Origin: Chloroflexota bacterium
GTDB taxonomy: Bacteria; Chloroflexota; Anaerolineae; Promineifilales; Promineifilaceae
Reading direction: 5' to 3'
Length of the DNA stretch: 37,182 nt
Assembly (NCBI GenBank): GCA_009937635.1
Contig: JAACFF010000013.1
Location: 1-37,182, forward strand
Positions 7,262-14,798 of the stretch are shown here, in pieces; position 1 is the stretch's first letter, and each line of letters starts with the position of its first letter. The notes under the pieces are model-generated. The model did not search any database. It was given only the letters and a program-made list of their open reading frames with translations, and was not told where the DNA came from. A program made the position numbers and the translations under genes.

Positions 7262-7334
7262 CCCTTAGGATTTTACGGGGTTTACAAGCTCTAAAGTTAC
7301 CGACATTTCTGTGATTTTTTGCCCTAACCAATGC

Positions 7335-7375
7335 GGCAGAAGGGGTCGCGGGCTTGGATCAAGATCCCTTCTGCC
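7335..7375. terminator. Hairpin downstream of the AIM24 gene
   Basis: GGCAGAAGGG at 7335-7344 pairs perfectly with CCCTTCTGCC at 7366-7375. It lies 74 bases after the AIM24 stop codon. No U tract follows, so intrinsic termination is uncertain; it may instead be an RNA 3'-end stabiliser or a repeat element. Confidence 0.35.
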
Positions 7376-7642
7376 ACTTCCTGCATATCGAGATGGTTGG
7401 AGAGGATTAACCGTCGCAAGAACACGAAATCGCAGCTACAATAAGTCAGGGAACGATTTATCAAAGGGTGTGTTCCCAATGTGTTGGAGCGAGATCTTGA
7501 TAAACGAAATGGGACGCGGACAAGACGGATGAACACGGAGATAAAAGCGGCAAGCTCAGCTCTCGTCCGGGCTCGTCAGCGTCCGGTCAAAACTGAAATG
7601 AAACACACCCTTTATCAAATCGCTCCACAAGTATTATTGGTT

Positions 7643-7662
7643 AATCTGCGCAATCTTTGATG
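7643..7662 (+). repeat. Short dispersed intergenic repeat, copy 3
   Basis: Copy of the repeat at 678-697 and 4320-4339 with a single A-to-C change (TGCGCAATC instead of TGCGAAATC). It lies 21 bases before the RDD gene, overlapping its likely 5' untranslated region. Confidence 0.55.
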
Positions 7663-7682
7663 TTGTCCAAGGAGGATGCTTC

Positions 7683-8123
7683 ATGAACAAAGCAAGCTTT
7701 TTCTCACGGTTTATCGCCTGGTTGGTAGATGGTTTCGCCATGGCCGTAATCGCCATTCTGCTCTCGTTGCTTCTTAGTGGTCTCACTGGCGTCGCCAGGG
7801 GCACCGATAGCTTTCTCTTGAGCGCTGCAGCGGGTACCCTGGGCGTGATGGTCTGGTTCGCCATCCTCATCTTGCAGTTCTTGTACTTTGGTTACTATTG
7901 GAACAAAAGCGGTCAAAGCATTGGCATGAAGCTCACTGGCATCAAAGTAATTCGCCAGGATGGCAACCTGATGTCCTACATACGCGCTGCATTAAGGGGC
8001 ACATTCGGCTACTGGGTAAGCGGTCTGATCTTCGGCCTTGGCTATATATGGGCTGCCTTCGACGGCGAAAAAGAGGCGTGGCACGATAAGATCTTTGACA
8101 CCTGGGTTGTCGAAGCCCAATAA
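7683..8123 (+). CDS. RDD family membrane protein
   Basis: This 146-residue protein has the RDD domain pattern: F-F-S-R-F-I-A-W-L-V-D-G in the first helix (Arg and Asp of the name), two or three further hydrophobic helices, G-Q-S-I-G-M-K-L-T-G-I-K-V after the second, and the closing A-W-H-D-K-I-F-D-T-W-V-V. RDD proteins are small integral membrane proteins of mostly unknown role; some are linked to Na+/H+ exchange or act as accessory membrane partners. AAGGAGG (7669-7675) precedes the ATG. The next gene on the same strand, 83 bases on, is the CARF-nuclease; a hairpin separates them, so co-transcription is possible but unproven. Confidence 0.88.
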   Translation: MNKASFFSRFIAWLVDGFAMAVIAILLSLLLSGLTGVARGTDSFLLSAAAGTLGVMVWFAILILQFLYFGYYWNKSGQSIGMKLTGIKVIRQDGNLMSYIRAALRGTFGYWVSGLIFGLGYIWAAFDGEKEAWHDKIFDTWVVEAQ

Positions 8124-8155
8124 AACAGCAGGCAACTATTGACCGGCCACCTACC

Positions 8156-8177
8156 GGCGGCGACAAAGTTCGCCGCC
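8156..8177 (+). promoter_or_regulatory. Hairpin between the RDD and CARF-nuclease genes
   Basis: GGCGGCGA (8156-8163) and TCGCCGCC (8170-8177) form a perfect GC-rich 8-base stem with a 6-base loop (CAAAGT). It ends 29 bases before the start codon of the CARF-nuclease gene. It is not followed by a U tract, so it is more likely a processing or leader structure than a terminator. Confidence 0.4.
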
Positions 8178-8206
8178 CAGGTGCAAGCCTGGACCCTATC
8201 CCCAAG

Positions 8207-9121
8207 ATGGCAATCATGAAACTAGTAGGACTTCTCGGACCCCAACCCATATTAAACCTGCTGGCCATTCGCGCCTTACAACCGCAAGAGATCTTGTTCG
8301 TCGGCACAAAGGAAACCCATGCCATAGGGCAATATTTACAAGGCCTGGCAGGCAGCAAGGCCAAAGTTCACCAGACAGAGATCTACGATCCTTATGATGC
8401 GCCCTACATGATCAAGGCTATTAACAAGAAGTTGAGCAAGCTTGGTTGGCGCTCGGATGAGACGCTTTTTGATCTTTCCGGTGGCAGCAAGTTGATGTTC
8501 TATGCCGCGACCGAATTGGCCAAGGCTCGTGAAAGTCCGGCGGCGGATATTGAACGTGTTGGCTACCGCTACCGACTCCGGCAGTTCGAATTTCAAGATC
8601 ATCAAGTAGTTATGATCCGTGACGAATACCTGCCCAGCCTGATCAGCATTGCCGATTATCTGCAATGCTACCTGCCCGGTTTCCACGAAGACGGCTTCAG
8701 CCGCGATGGGCACGGCCGTGTAGATATCGGAGGCCGATTCGAAAAAGCGGTTTACGATGCCCTGGCCCCGCATGTGGATGAAGTTATGGCCGGGGTACGG
8801 CCGTCCGGCGTGGCTAAGCAAATTGAAATCGACCTCGTCGTGCGCCAGGGCAATAACGTGGGCATCATCGAGGCCAAGACGGGGATCAAGAAAGCGGGCA
8901 TCGATCAGCTTGACACAGCCGGCAACCCTCATTACCTGGGTGATTTCCTGGCCAAGATGCTCGTCACCGGCCGTTATCTTCCCCGTGCTCACAAAGCTCT
9001 GGCCACCGCTCAAGAGATTCGCGTCATTGAGCTGCCGGGCTACAGCGATCGCGCCGGCCTCCCCTCCCAGGACAAACAGCGACTGGTCCAAACCGTACAA
9101 CAAGCCCTCGCAGGCCGCTAG
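8207..9121 (+). CDS. Orphan CARF-nuclease of the Card1/Can2 (DUF1887) type
   Basis: This 304-residue protein has two parts. Residues 1-135 look like a CARF domain: I-L-F-V-G-T-K-E (29-36) and F-D-L-S-G-G-S-K-L-M (88-97), the counterpart of the N-x-T-G-G-T-K loop that binds cyclic oligoadenylate. Residues 170-260 look like a PD-(D/E)xK nuclease: G-G-R-F-E-K-A-V-Y (Glu179), E-I-D-L-V-V (Asp209), I-I-E-A-K-T-G (Glu222, Lys224) and Gln234. Card1 and Can2 are type III CRISPR accessory nucleases that cut single-stranded RNA and/or DNA after cA4 binding. This one is shorter, apparently lacking much of the middle region of Card1 (about 370 residues). No CRISPR array or cas gene lies in the window. 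No clear Shine-Dalgarno precedes either ATG (8207 or 8216). Family is fairly certain; ligand and target are not. Confidence 0.82.
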   Translation: MAIMKLVGLLGPQPILNLLAIRALQPQEILFVGTKETHAIGQYLQGLAGSKAKVHQTEIYDPYDAPYMIKAINKKLSKLGWRSDETLFDLSGGSKLMFYAATELAKARESPAADIERVGYRYRLRQFEFQDHQVVMIRDEYLPSLISIADYLQCYLPGFHEDGFSRDGHGRVDIGGRFEKAVYDALAPHVDEVMAGVRPSGVAKQIEIDLVVRQGNNVGIIEAKTGIKKAGIDQLDTAGNPHYLGDFLAKMLVTGRYLPRAHKALATAQEIRVIELPGYSDRAGLPSQDKQRLVQTVQQALAGR

Positions 9122-9133
9122 GCACACATAATC

Positions 9134-9168
9134 AAAAGTCCAACCTCCCCCAGAAGTTGGACTTTTTT
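9134..9168 (+). terminator. Strong rho-independent terminator
   Basis: AAAAGTCCAAC (9134-9144) pairs with GTTGGACTTTT (9156-9166) across an 11-base loop and is followed by more T residues to 9168. It lies 12 bases after the CARF-nuclease stop and cleanly ends that transcription unit. Confidence 0.88.
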
Positions 9169-9181
9169 CATCTTGCCCTCC

Positions 9182-9211
9182 TTGACTCTACTCATCATTT
9201 TTTTGTATAAT
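9182..9211 (+). promoter_or_regulatory. Sigma-70-type promoter for the YfhO/PTPS-related gene
   Basis: TTGACT (9182-9187) and a perfect TATAAT (9206-9211) are separated by 18 bases, within an AT-rich stretch just after a terminator. The start codon at 9249 lies about 31 bases downstream of the expected transcription start, with GGGGAG (9237-9242) as ribosome binding site. Confidence 0.75.
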
Positions 9212-9248
9212 TTAATTAATTTAATGCCCCCATAAAGGGGAGTCGCCG

Positions 9249-11537
9249 ATGGCTGGCTCTGTAGTACATTCCGAGGTTGCAGCGCCTGAATTACCGTCAG
9301 ATGCGGAAAAGCATCTGTTGGCAGCAGTCGTTGGTCGCAAGCGTCTCCTGCTTAACCAGGAACATCTTGTGGCCGGGTTGCTGTTGCTTATCGCTGTGGC
9401 CTTCAACCTTGTGGCTCTCTATCCCGAGGTGGCGATCAAAGCGCCAATGCTCAATGATGGTGTTTTGCACGTCCTGGCTCTGGAGCGGGTAGCAGCAGCA
9501 TTAGATAAGGGGCAGATAGCCATCGATCTGTGGTTGCCTGGCGTCGCCCTGGGCTATCCTCTCTTTCACTATTACCAGCATCTGCCCTATGTCGCCCAAG
9601 CGGCTGTGTTCCACCTCTTACAGGAAAGGGTAGCCTTGCCAGATCTTTTCCGCTGGACCCATTACCTGCTCTTGAGCTTCTTCCCCATTTCCATTTACTG
9701 GTCTATGCGCCGCTTTGGTTTCCAGCGCCTGACAGCGGCGATGAGTGGATTCGTTGCATCGCTGTTAGCCACGAATGGGCTTTATGGCTTCGATTTCAGC
9801 AGCTATACCTGGTCAGGTTATGGCTTGTACACCCAACTTTGGGGCATGTTCTTCCTGCCGCCGGCTCTGGCTTCGGCCACTATTTACCTGCGCTCGGGCC
9901 GCGGTCTCCTGTTAGCCACTTTATTGCTGGCCATTACCGCCCTTTCTAACCTGGTCCTCGGTTATGTGGCCTTTGTCTCCTTGGCGGCACTTTTCTTTCT
10001 GCCACTATTGGGTCCGGCGACGCAAGAAAAACGTTCCTGGCTTCTCTGGCGCAGGGCCAAACGTTTGCTGCTGTTGTTGGCTCTGGTAGCCTTGGCGACC
10101 GCCTACTTCTGGATACCGTTTATACTGGATAGCCCCTATATAAACCGCAGCGTCTGGGAAGAGGCGGGCAAAGTGGAAGCGAACGGGATGCGCTGGACTT
10201 TATCAACCGTTGTCAGAGGGGAGCTGTTCGATTACGGCCGTTTCCCTGCCTTGACCCTGTTAGCGACAATCGGCCTGGTCATCTGCCTCTGGCGTTGGCG
10301 GGAGGAACGTTATCGCATTCCAGTTATCCTTTCCCTGCTCTGGCTGCTGCTCTATTTCGGCTGGCCTACCTGGGATGGGTTGTTGGACTTCTTGCCCTTA
10401 AGCAGCTCTTTGCACCTGCATCGCTTTATCGCCGGCGTACATCTGGGCGGGATCTTCCTCATGGGCATCGGCCTTGCTCTTCCCTGGCAGTGGGCCTTTT
10501 CCAAAGGCAAACTTGGCAGCTTAGCGACCGTGGCCATCTTCATTGTGTTACTCCTTATCCCTGTCTATAAGGAACGCAGAGCGTATCTGGTTAACAACGA
10601 GCGTTTGATGGCACAGAGCAAAGCAGCCCTTGAGCTGGAGAAAGCAGATCTCGACGCGCTTATGGCCACCTTGCGAAGTTTGCCCCCGGGCAGAGTATAT
10701 GCGGGCAATGGCGCCAACTGGGGCAAAGCATACACCGTCGGCGCCGTGCCGCTCTACGCCATACTCAACAGCGCCAGGCTGGATATGGTAGGCTATCTTT
10801 ACCACGCCCTTTCGCTCAATGCCAACATCCAGGTGCTATTTGATGAAAGCAGGCTTGAGCATTATGAACTGTTTAACGTGCGTTACGTGGTCGCTCCGGC
10901 CGGGCAGGAATTCCCAGAGTTTGTCCATCTCGTGGCCCCCTTTGGCCGGCATCGATTGTACCAGGTGCGTACCAGCGGTTACTTTGAGCTAATCAAATCA
11001 GGTAATTCGATTCCTATAAACAATGAGAACTTTTACACGGCCGTCTCGCGCTGGTTGAATAGCGACGGGCCAGGGCAAAAAGAACATCCCATCCTGGTTT
11101 GGCAGGGTCCAATCGCTGAAATTGGGCGGACCCTTAGCACAAGCGAGGAGTGTGAAACCGATCTTTTGGCTCAAGCGCCGACTCATGCTTTCTACAGCCA
11201 CCTCATCTCCGAAACAGTCGAAGAGGATGCCTATTCGGCCGTCGTTTATGTTGAGCGCCCTAGCTGCCTGATACTGAAAACGTCGTACCATCCCAACTGG
11301 CGCGCGACGGTTGACGGCGTTGAAACGCAGACCGCCATGTTGATGCCCAGCTATGTGGGGCTAAAAGTGGTTCCGGGCACGCACCTCGTGCGCATCGAAT
11401 ATCATCCAAGACGTCAGAAAGGATATCTCTCCCTGGCCGCAATCCTGATCCTCTCCCTTATGCTTCTCCTGCAACTGAGACACGGCGTGATAAAGCGCGT
11501 CAAGCAGATCAGGAGCCAGGTATTTCCACGGCCGTAA
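9249..11537 (+). CDS. Large polytopic membrane protein, PTPS-related/YfhO-like
   Basis: This 762-residue protein has about twelve to fourteen predicted membrane segments spread over residues 35-420 plus a last one near residue 730, and a large extracytoplasmic C-terminal domain. The stretch G-Y-P-L-F-H-Y-Y-Q-H-L-P-Y (about residues 100-112) is the hallmark of the 6-pyruvoyl-tetrahydropterin-synthase-related membrane family (a GT-C-like fold). The region H-P-N-W-R-A-T-V-D-G followed by V-P-G-T-H-L-V-R-I-E-Y-H-P is typical of YfhO-type proteins implicated in glycosylation of lipoteichoic acid or glycolipids. It probably handles polyprenyl-linked sugars at the cell surface; the substrate is unknown. 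It has its own promoter and a terminator before it, so it is probably monocistronic. Confidence 0.78.
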   Translation: MAGSVVHSEVAAPELPSDAEKHLLAAVVGRKRLLLNQEHLVAGLLLLIAVAFNLVALYPEVAIKAPMLNDGVLHVLALERVAAALDKGQIAIDLWLPGVALGYPLFHYYQHLPYVAQAAVFHLLQERVALPDLFRWTHYLLLSFFPISIYWSMRRFGFQRLTAAMSGFVASLLATNGLYGFDFSSYTWSGYGLYTQLWGMFFLPPALASATIYLRSGRGLLLATLLLAITALSNLVLGYVAFVSLAALFFLPLLGPATQEKRSWLLWRRAKRLLLLLALVALATAYFWIPFILDSPYINRSVWEEAGKVEANGMRWTLSTVVRGELFDYGRFPALTLLATIGLVICLWRWREERYRIPVILSLLWLLLYFGWPTWDGLLDFLPLSSSLHLHRFIAGVHLGGIFLMGIGLALPWQWAFSKGKLGSLATVAIFIVLLLIPVYKERRAYLVNNERLMAQSKAALELEKADLDALMATLRSLPPGRVYAGNGANWGKAYTVGAVPLYAILNSARLDMVGYLYHALSLNANIQVLFDESRLEHYELFNVRYVVAPAGQEFPEFVHLVAPFGRHRLYQVRTSGYFELIKSGNSIPINNENFYTAVSRWLNSDGPGQKEHPILVWQGPIAEIGRTLSTSEECETDLLAQAPTHAFYSHLISETVEEDAYSAVVYVERPSCLILKTSYHPNWRATVDGVETQTAMLMPSYVGLKVVPGTHLVRIEYHPRRQKGYLSLAAILILSLMLLLQLRHGVIKRVKQIRSQVFPRP

Positions 11538-11781
11538 TGCGCTAGAGACTCTCTTTTAAGTGACTGGTATCTACTAACCAAGCACCGGCTCAACCCCGTT
11601 AATAATTTAACAAGTCAACCATTTCCCCCCCTTCTTCCTGTACTAACGTACAGGCCCAACCTTCTCCATAGTCCGGTTCGCCGCCATCCCCAATCTACTA
11701 AACTCCACTTAACAACGAACCTTATTTGTACCTTTGTCCCTTTCCGCCTTTGCGTGAGGATATTTCTAGGAGAGTAACACC

Positions 11782-12516
11782 ATGACCGAATACAACAACA
11801 CCCCTGTAGCACTGATAACCGGCGCCAGCAAAGGGCTGGGCTTTACCCTGGCCAGTTTTCTCGCCGCACAAGGGTATAACTTGATCATCAACGCCCGTGA
11901 TGCACACCAGCTTGCAGAAACACGCGACTCGCTTCTATCCCAGGGTGGAACCGTGCGCGGTATCAGTGGTGACGTCGCCGACCCCACAAGTCGAGAACGA
12001 CTCGTCGAAACGGTTCGGCCGTTTAGCAGACTCGACCTCCTGATCAACAACGCCTCTACCCTTGGCCCATTGCCGATGCTGGCCCTGGCCGCTTATCCGC
12101 CTAAAGCAATGCAGCGCGTCTTTGAAGTCAACACCATCGCCCCCCTGGCCTTGGTGCAAGAGCTGCGTCCCTACCTGGCGGCTGCTGGTGGCCTGGTCGT
12201 CAACATTAGCAGCGATGCCGCCACCGGCGGTTACGAAGGTTGGGGTGGCTATGGCGCGAGCAAGGCCGCCCTGGACCTGCTTTCCGCCACCCTGGCCAAT
12301 GAACTGCGAGACCAAAATGTCGGCGTGGTTAGCGTCGATCCGGGCGACATGCGCACGGATATGCACCAGGATGCCTTCCCCGGTGAAGACATCTCCGACC
12401 GGCCGTTGCCGCAGGTGACCCTGCCTTTCTGGGCCTGGCTTCTCGGACAAAAACCCCTCGCTGTTTCAGGACAACGTTTGCAAGCCCAATCTGAACTATG
12501 GCAGGTGGCGGCATGA
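11782..12516 (+). CDS. Short-chain dehydrogenase/reductase (SDR)
   Basis: This 244-residue NAD(P)-dependent oxidoreductase of the classical SDR family carries the cofactor-binding T-G-A-S-K-G-L-G (about residues 14-21), the N-N-A-S motif, N-I-S-S with the catalytic Ser, and Y-G-A-S-K with the catalytic Tyr and Lys. A P-G-D-M-R-T-D-M stretch follows, as usual for the family. The substrate cannot be read from the sequence. AGGAGAG lies just before the ATG. The stop codon overlaps the start of the QueA-like gene (ATGA at 12513-12516), so the two are probably translated together and may act on related molecules. Confidence 0.9.
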   Translation: MTEYNNTPVALITGASKGLGFTLASFLAAQGYNLIINARDAHQLAETRDSLLSQGGTVRGISGDVADPTSRERLVETVRPFSRLDLLINNASTLGPLPMLALAAYPPKAMQRVFEVNTIAPLALVQELRPYLAAAGGLVVNISSDAATGGYEGWGGYGASKAALDLLSATLANELRDQNVGVVSVDPGDMRTDMHQDAFPGEDISDRPLPQVTLPFWAWLLGQKPLAVSGQRLQAQSELWQVAA

Positions 12517-13550
12517 AGCGCTCAGAACTGTTTTTTGAACGACCCGCAGAACTGGCGGCAACCCAACCCGCCGCTGCGCGCGGCCGTGCCCGTGACCAGG
12601 GACGGTTACTGGTGAGCACCCCGCGCGGACACCAACATGCCTATTTTTCTGATTTAGGGCAATTCCTCCAGGCCGGCGATCTTCTGGTCGTCAACCGCAG
12701 CGCCACCTTGCCCGCCAGCCTGCCCGCCAGCGCGAACGGCCTTGACTTCACCTTGAACCTTTCCACCGATTACGGCGCGGGACTCTGGTTGGCCGAACCG
12801 CGCCTCAGCCCGGCGCAGCCAGGCCCTGTACCCATTCTGGCCCAAGGCTCTGAAATTATAGCTGGGGTACCGGCTCGCCTGATTGCCCCTTTCCCTGGTT
12901 TGCCTCGCCTATGGTTCGTGCAGTTTTCCGGTGATATCGATACTGCCATGCTGCGCGCTGGACGGCCGATCCGCTACGGATACCTCGACGACAACTACGA
13001 TCTCGCCCACTACCAGACGATATTCGCCAACGTGCCCGGCAGCGCCGAGATGCCCTCCGCTGCCTATCCATTTACACGTCGTCTGCTGAAGGACCTACAA
13101 AGCCGGGGCGTGTTGACCGCCACCATCGTGCTGCACACCGGCGTTTCCAGCCTCGAAGTGGAAGTGGATGAGGTCGAGCAGCAGCCGCTCTATCCCGAAC
13201 CGTTCTGCGTGCCCCAGGCTACGGCCGTTGCCGTGAATCGTGCACGTGCCGAGGGCAGGAGGGTCATCGCCGTGGGCACTACGGTCGTCCGCGCCCTCGA
13301 ATCCGCCTGGCGTCATAATACCCTACAGCCCATCAGCGGCTTCACCCGGCTATACATACACCCCGGCCGCCCTGTTAACGCCGTAGATGGCTTGATCACC
13401 GGCATGCACGATCCCGTCACCAGCCACCTGGCCATGCTCTATGCTATCGCCGGACAAGATATGATCCGCACTGCGTATGCGGAAGCCGTAGGCGAGGGCT
13501 ACCGATGGCACGAGTTTGGTGACAGCCATCTGATAACAATTAACAGTTGA
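12513..13550 (+). CDS. QueA-like S-adenosylmethionine:tRNA ribosyltransferase-isomerase family protein
   Basis: This 345-residue protein resembles QueA, which moves the ribose moiety of SAM onto preQ1 in tRNA to form epoxyqueuosine. Visible family parts are the G-D-L-L-V-V-N-R-S-A-T-L-P-A-S-L region (QueA: L-N-D-T-R-V-x-P-A-R-L), L-H-T-G-V-S-S-L, and the C-terminal H-E-F-G-D-S-H-L-I. The usual L-T-N-F-H-L-P-K-S-T-L is replaced by I-T-G-M-H-D-P-V-T-S-H-L, a form I recall from actinobacterial paralogues. The substrate may thus differ from queuosine precursors; no other queuosine gene is in the window. ATG 12513 is preferred because it gives the ATGA overlap with the SDR; an in-frame GTG-type start 15 bases earlier is possible. 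Confidence 0.75.
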   Translation: MKRSELFFERPAELAATQPAAARGRARDQGRLLVSTPRGHQHAYFSDLGQFLQAGDLLVVNRSATLPASLPASANGLDFTLNLSTDYGAGLWLAEPRLSPAQPGPVPILAQGSEIIAGVPARLIAPFPGLPRLWFVQFSGDIDTAMLRAGRPIRYGYLDDNYDLAHYQTIFANVPGSAEMPSAAYPFTRRLLKDLQSRGVLTATIVLHTGVSSLEVEVDEVEQQPLYPEPFCVPQATAVAVNRARAEGRRVIAVGTTVVRALESAWRHNTLQPISGFTRLYIHPGRPVNAVDGLITGMHDPVTSHLAMLYAIAGQDMIRTAYAEAVGEGYRWHEFGDSHLITINS

Positions 13551-13586
13551 CAATCAACGGAAAACAATTAACAATCGACGTCAGCT

Positions 13587-13617
13587 GTCAGCCATCAGCT
13601 GTCAGCTGATGGCTGAC
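13587..13617. repeat. 31-base near-perfect palindrome at the start of the histidine-kinase gene
   Basis: GTCAGCCATCAGCTG (13587-13601), one T, then CAGCTGATGGCTGAC (13603-13617) form a perfect 15-base-pair stem around a single base. It ends 5 bases before the kinase ATG (13623), where a Shine-Dalgarno sequence would be expected but is not found. Upstream lies a low-complexity run with repeated AACAATTAAC-like units. It could be an operator, a cruciform or a dispersed repeat unit. Confidence 0.75.
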
Positions 13618-13622
13618 GACTG

Positions 13623-14798
13623 ATGACTTTAAAACCCCCCGCCCAACTCCTCGCTCATCGCAACCGCGAATTGGCCATTCTCAACGAAATCGCCTCCTCC
13701 TTGAACCAGGAGGTCGATCTCGATGCGGCTTTAAAGACGGCGCTGGCTAAGGTAGCCGATCTCTTGGGGTTGCGAACTGGTTGGATCTGGCTGTTGTCCG
13801 GGGAGAAAGCGGGCGAACCTTACCTGGCCGCTGCGCAAAATCTGCCGCCCGCCTTGCGCAATGAGCCCCAACGTATGGAAGGGGACTGCTACTGCTTGAG
13901 CACCTTCCGCTCCGGAGACCTCAGCGGCGCTGCCAATATCAACGTCGTCAGCTGTAGTCGTCTTTCCGGTCTCGTCGATGGTACCGGCGGCCTGCTCACC
14001 CACACTAGCGTGCCTTTATATGCTTCCCACGGCACCAGGTTGGGTGTTCTTAATGTCGCCGGATCGCAGTGGCGTGAGCTTTCGCCGGAGGAGCTGCAGC
14101 TCCTGCATACGATCGGCGATTTGCTGAGCATCACCATTGAACGCGCGCGTCTATTCGCTCGCAGCGCGCAAATAGGGGCGGCTGAAGAACGCAACCGCCT
14201 GGCGCGCGAGATTCACGATACCCTGGCCCAGAACCTGGCCGCGATAACCTTGCAGATGGAAACGGCCGATGCCCTCATCGAGGCTGGGGCTGGGCAGGAA
14301 GCTATAGCGGCAACGGTGCGCAAAGCGCTTGCACTCAGCCGTTCTGGACTTGATGAGGCGCGCCGCTCTGTTCTCGATCTGCGCGCTGCGCCTCTTGAAG
14401 GGCGTACGCTGGCTCCGGCCATGGAACGACTCGTGCAGGATTTCCAGGGGCGAACCGGCATCGCGGTTCGATTCGACCTCGTGGGCGCCCACGCTCCATT
14501 ACCGCATCGAATTGAAGTGAGCATCTATCGCATCACCCAGGAAGCGTTAGCCAATGTACAGCAGCATGCCGCGGCCAAACAAGTTGATATTAAGCTGATA
14601 GTGACTCCGGATTCTTTGCAATTGAGTATCCAGGATGATGGGCGCGGGTTTCAGCCGCAGGCCATTCCCGAGGGCCATTACGGGCTTATCGGCATCAATG
14701 AACGTGTACACTTGATGGGCGGCAAGCTTGACCTGCAAAGCGCTCCTGGTGCGGGTACGCAGTTAGCAATTTCCATTCCCCTGGAGGCAAGCTCATGA
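13623..14798 (+). CDS. GAF-domain sensor histidine kinase (NarL/HisKA_3 type)
   Basis: This 391-residue cytosolic kinase has a GAF sensor domain (about residues 25-180), a HisKA_3 dimerisation helix with R-E-I-H-D-T-L-A-Q-N (phosphoacceptor His198) and a HATPase_c domain whose N box (E-A-L-A-N-V-Q-Q-H-A) and G boxes (D-D-G-R-G-F, G-L-I-G-I-N-E-R) are intact. No membrane segments are seen, so the signal is probably internal; the GAF domain contains several Cys (C-Y-C-L, then C-S-R) that might bind a cofactor, which is speculative. The start has no Shine-Dalgarno, because a large palindrome occupies that position. Its stop overlaps the response-regulator ATG (ATGA at 14795-14798), so the pair is clearly one cognate system. 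Confidence 0.9.
   Translation: MTLKPPAQLLAHRNRELAILNEIASSLNQEVDLDAALKTALAKVADLLGLRTGWIWLLSGEKAGEPYLAAAQNLPPALRNEPQRMEGDCYCLSTFRSGDLSGAANINVVSCSRLSGLVDGTGGLLTHTSVPLYASHGTRLGVLNVAGSQWRELSPEELQLLHTIGDLLSITIERARLFARSAQIGAAEERNRLAREIHDTLAQNLAAITLQMETADALIEAGAGQEAIAATVRKALALSRSGLDEARRSVLDLRAAPLEGRTLAPAMERLVQDFQGRTGIAVRFDLVGAHAPLPHRIEVSIYRITQEALANVQQHAAAKQVDIKLIVTPDSLQLSIQDDGRGFQPQAIPEGHYGLIGINERVHLMGGKLDLQSAPGAGTQLAISIPLEASS

Larger units (their letters stand above)
7262..7682. other. 421-base intergenic region with hairpins, no credible gene
   Basis: No frame here resembles a protein. A perfect 10-base inverted repeat GGCAGAAGGG (7335-7344) / CCCTTCTGCC (7366-7375) encloses a smaller CTTG-GAT-CAAG hairpin. 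A 12-base inverted repeat (AAAGGGTGTGTT at 7463-7474, complement at 7602-7613) spans about 150 bases, suggesting a decayed palindromic insertion. The third copy of the short repeat lies at 7643-7662. Confidence 0.5.

Noticed and set aside
7311-7532. Frame of 73 codons in the gap before the RDD gene
   Set aside because: It crosses the hairpin region, has no family resemblance and no start signals.
8336-9127. Long open frame antisense to the CARF-nuclease gene
   Set aside because: It mirrors the real gene's codon structure, has no family resemblance and no ribosome binding site; the plus-strand frame has clear CARF and nuclease motifs.
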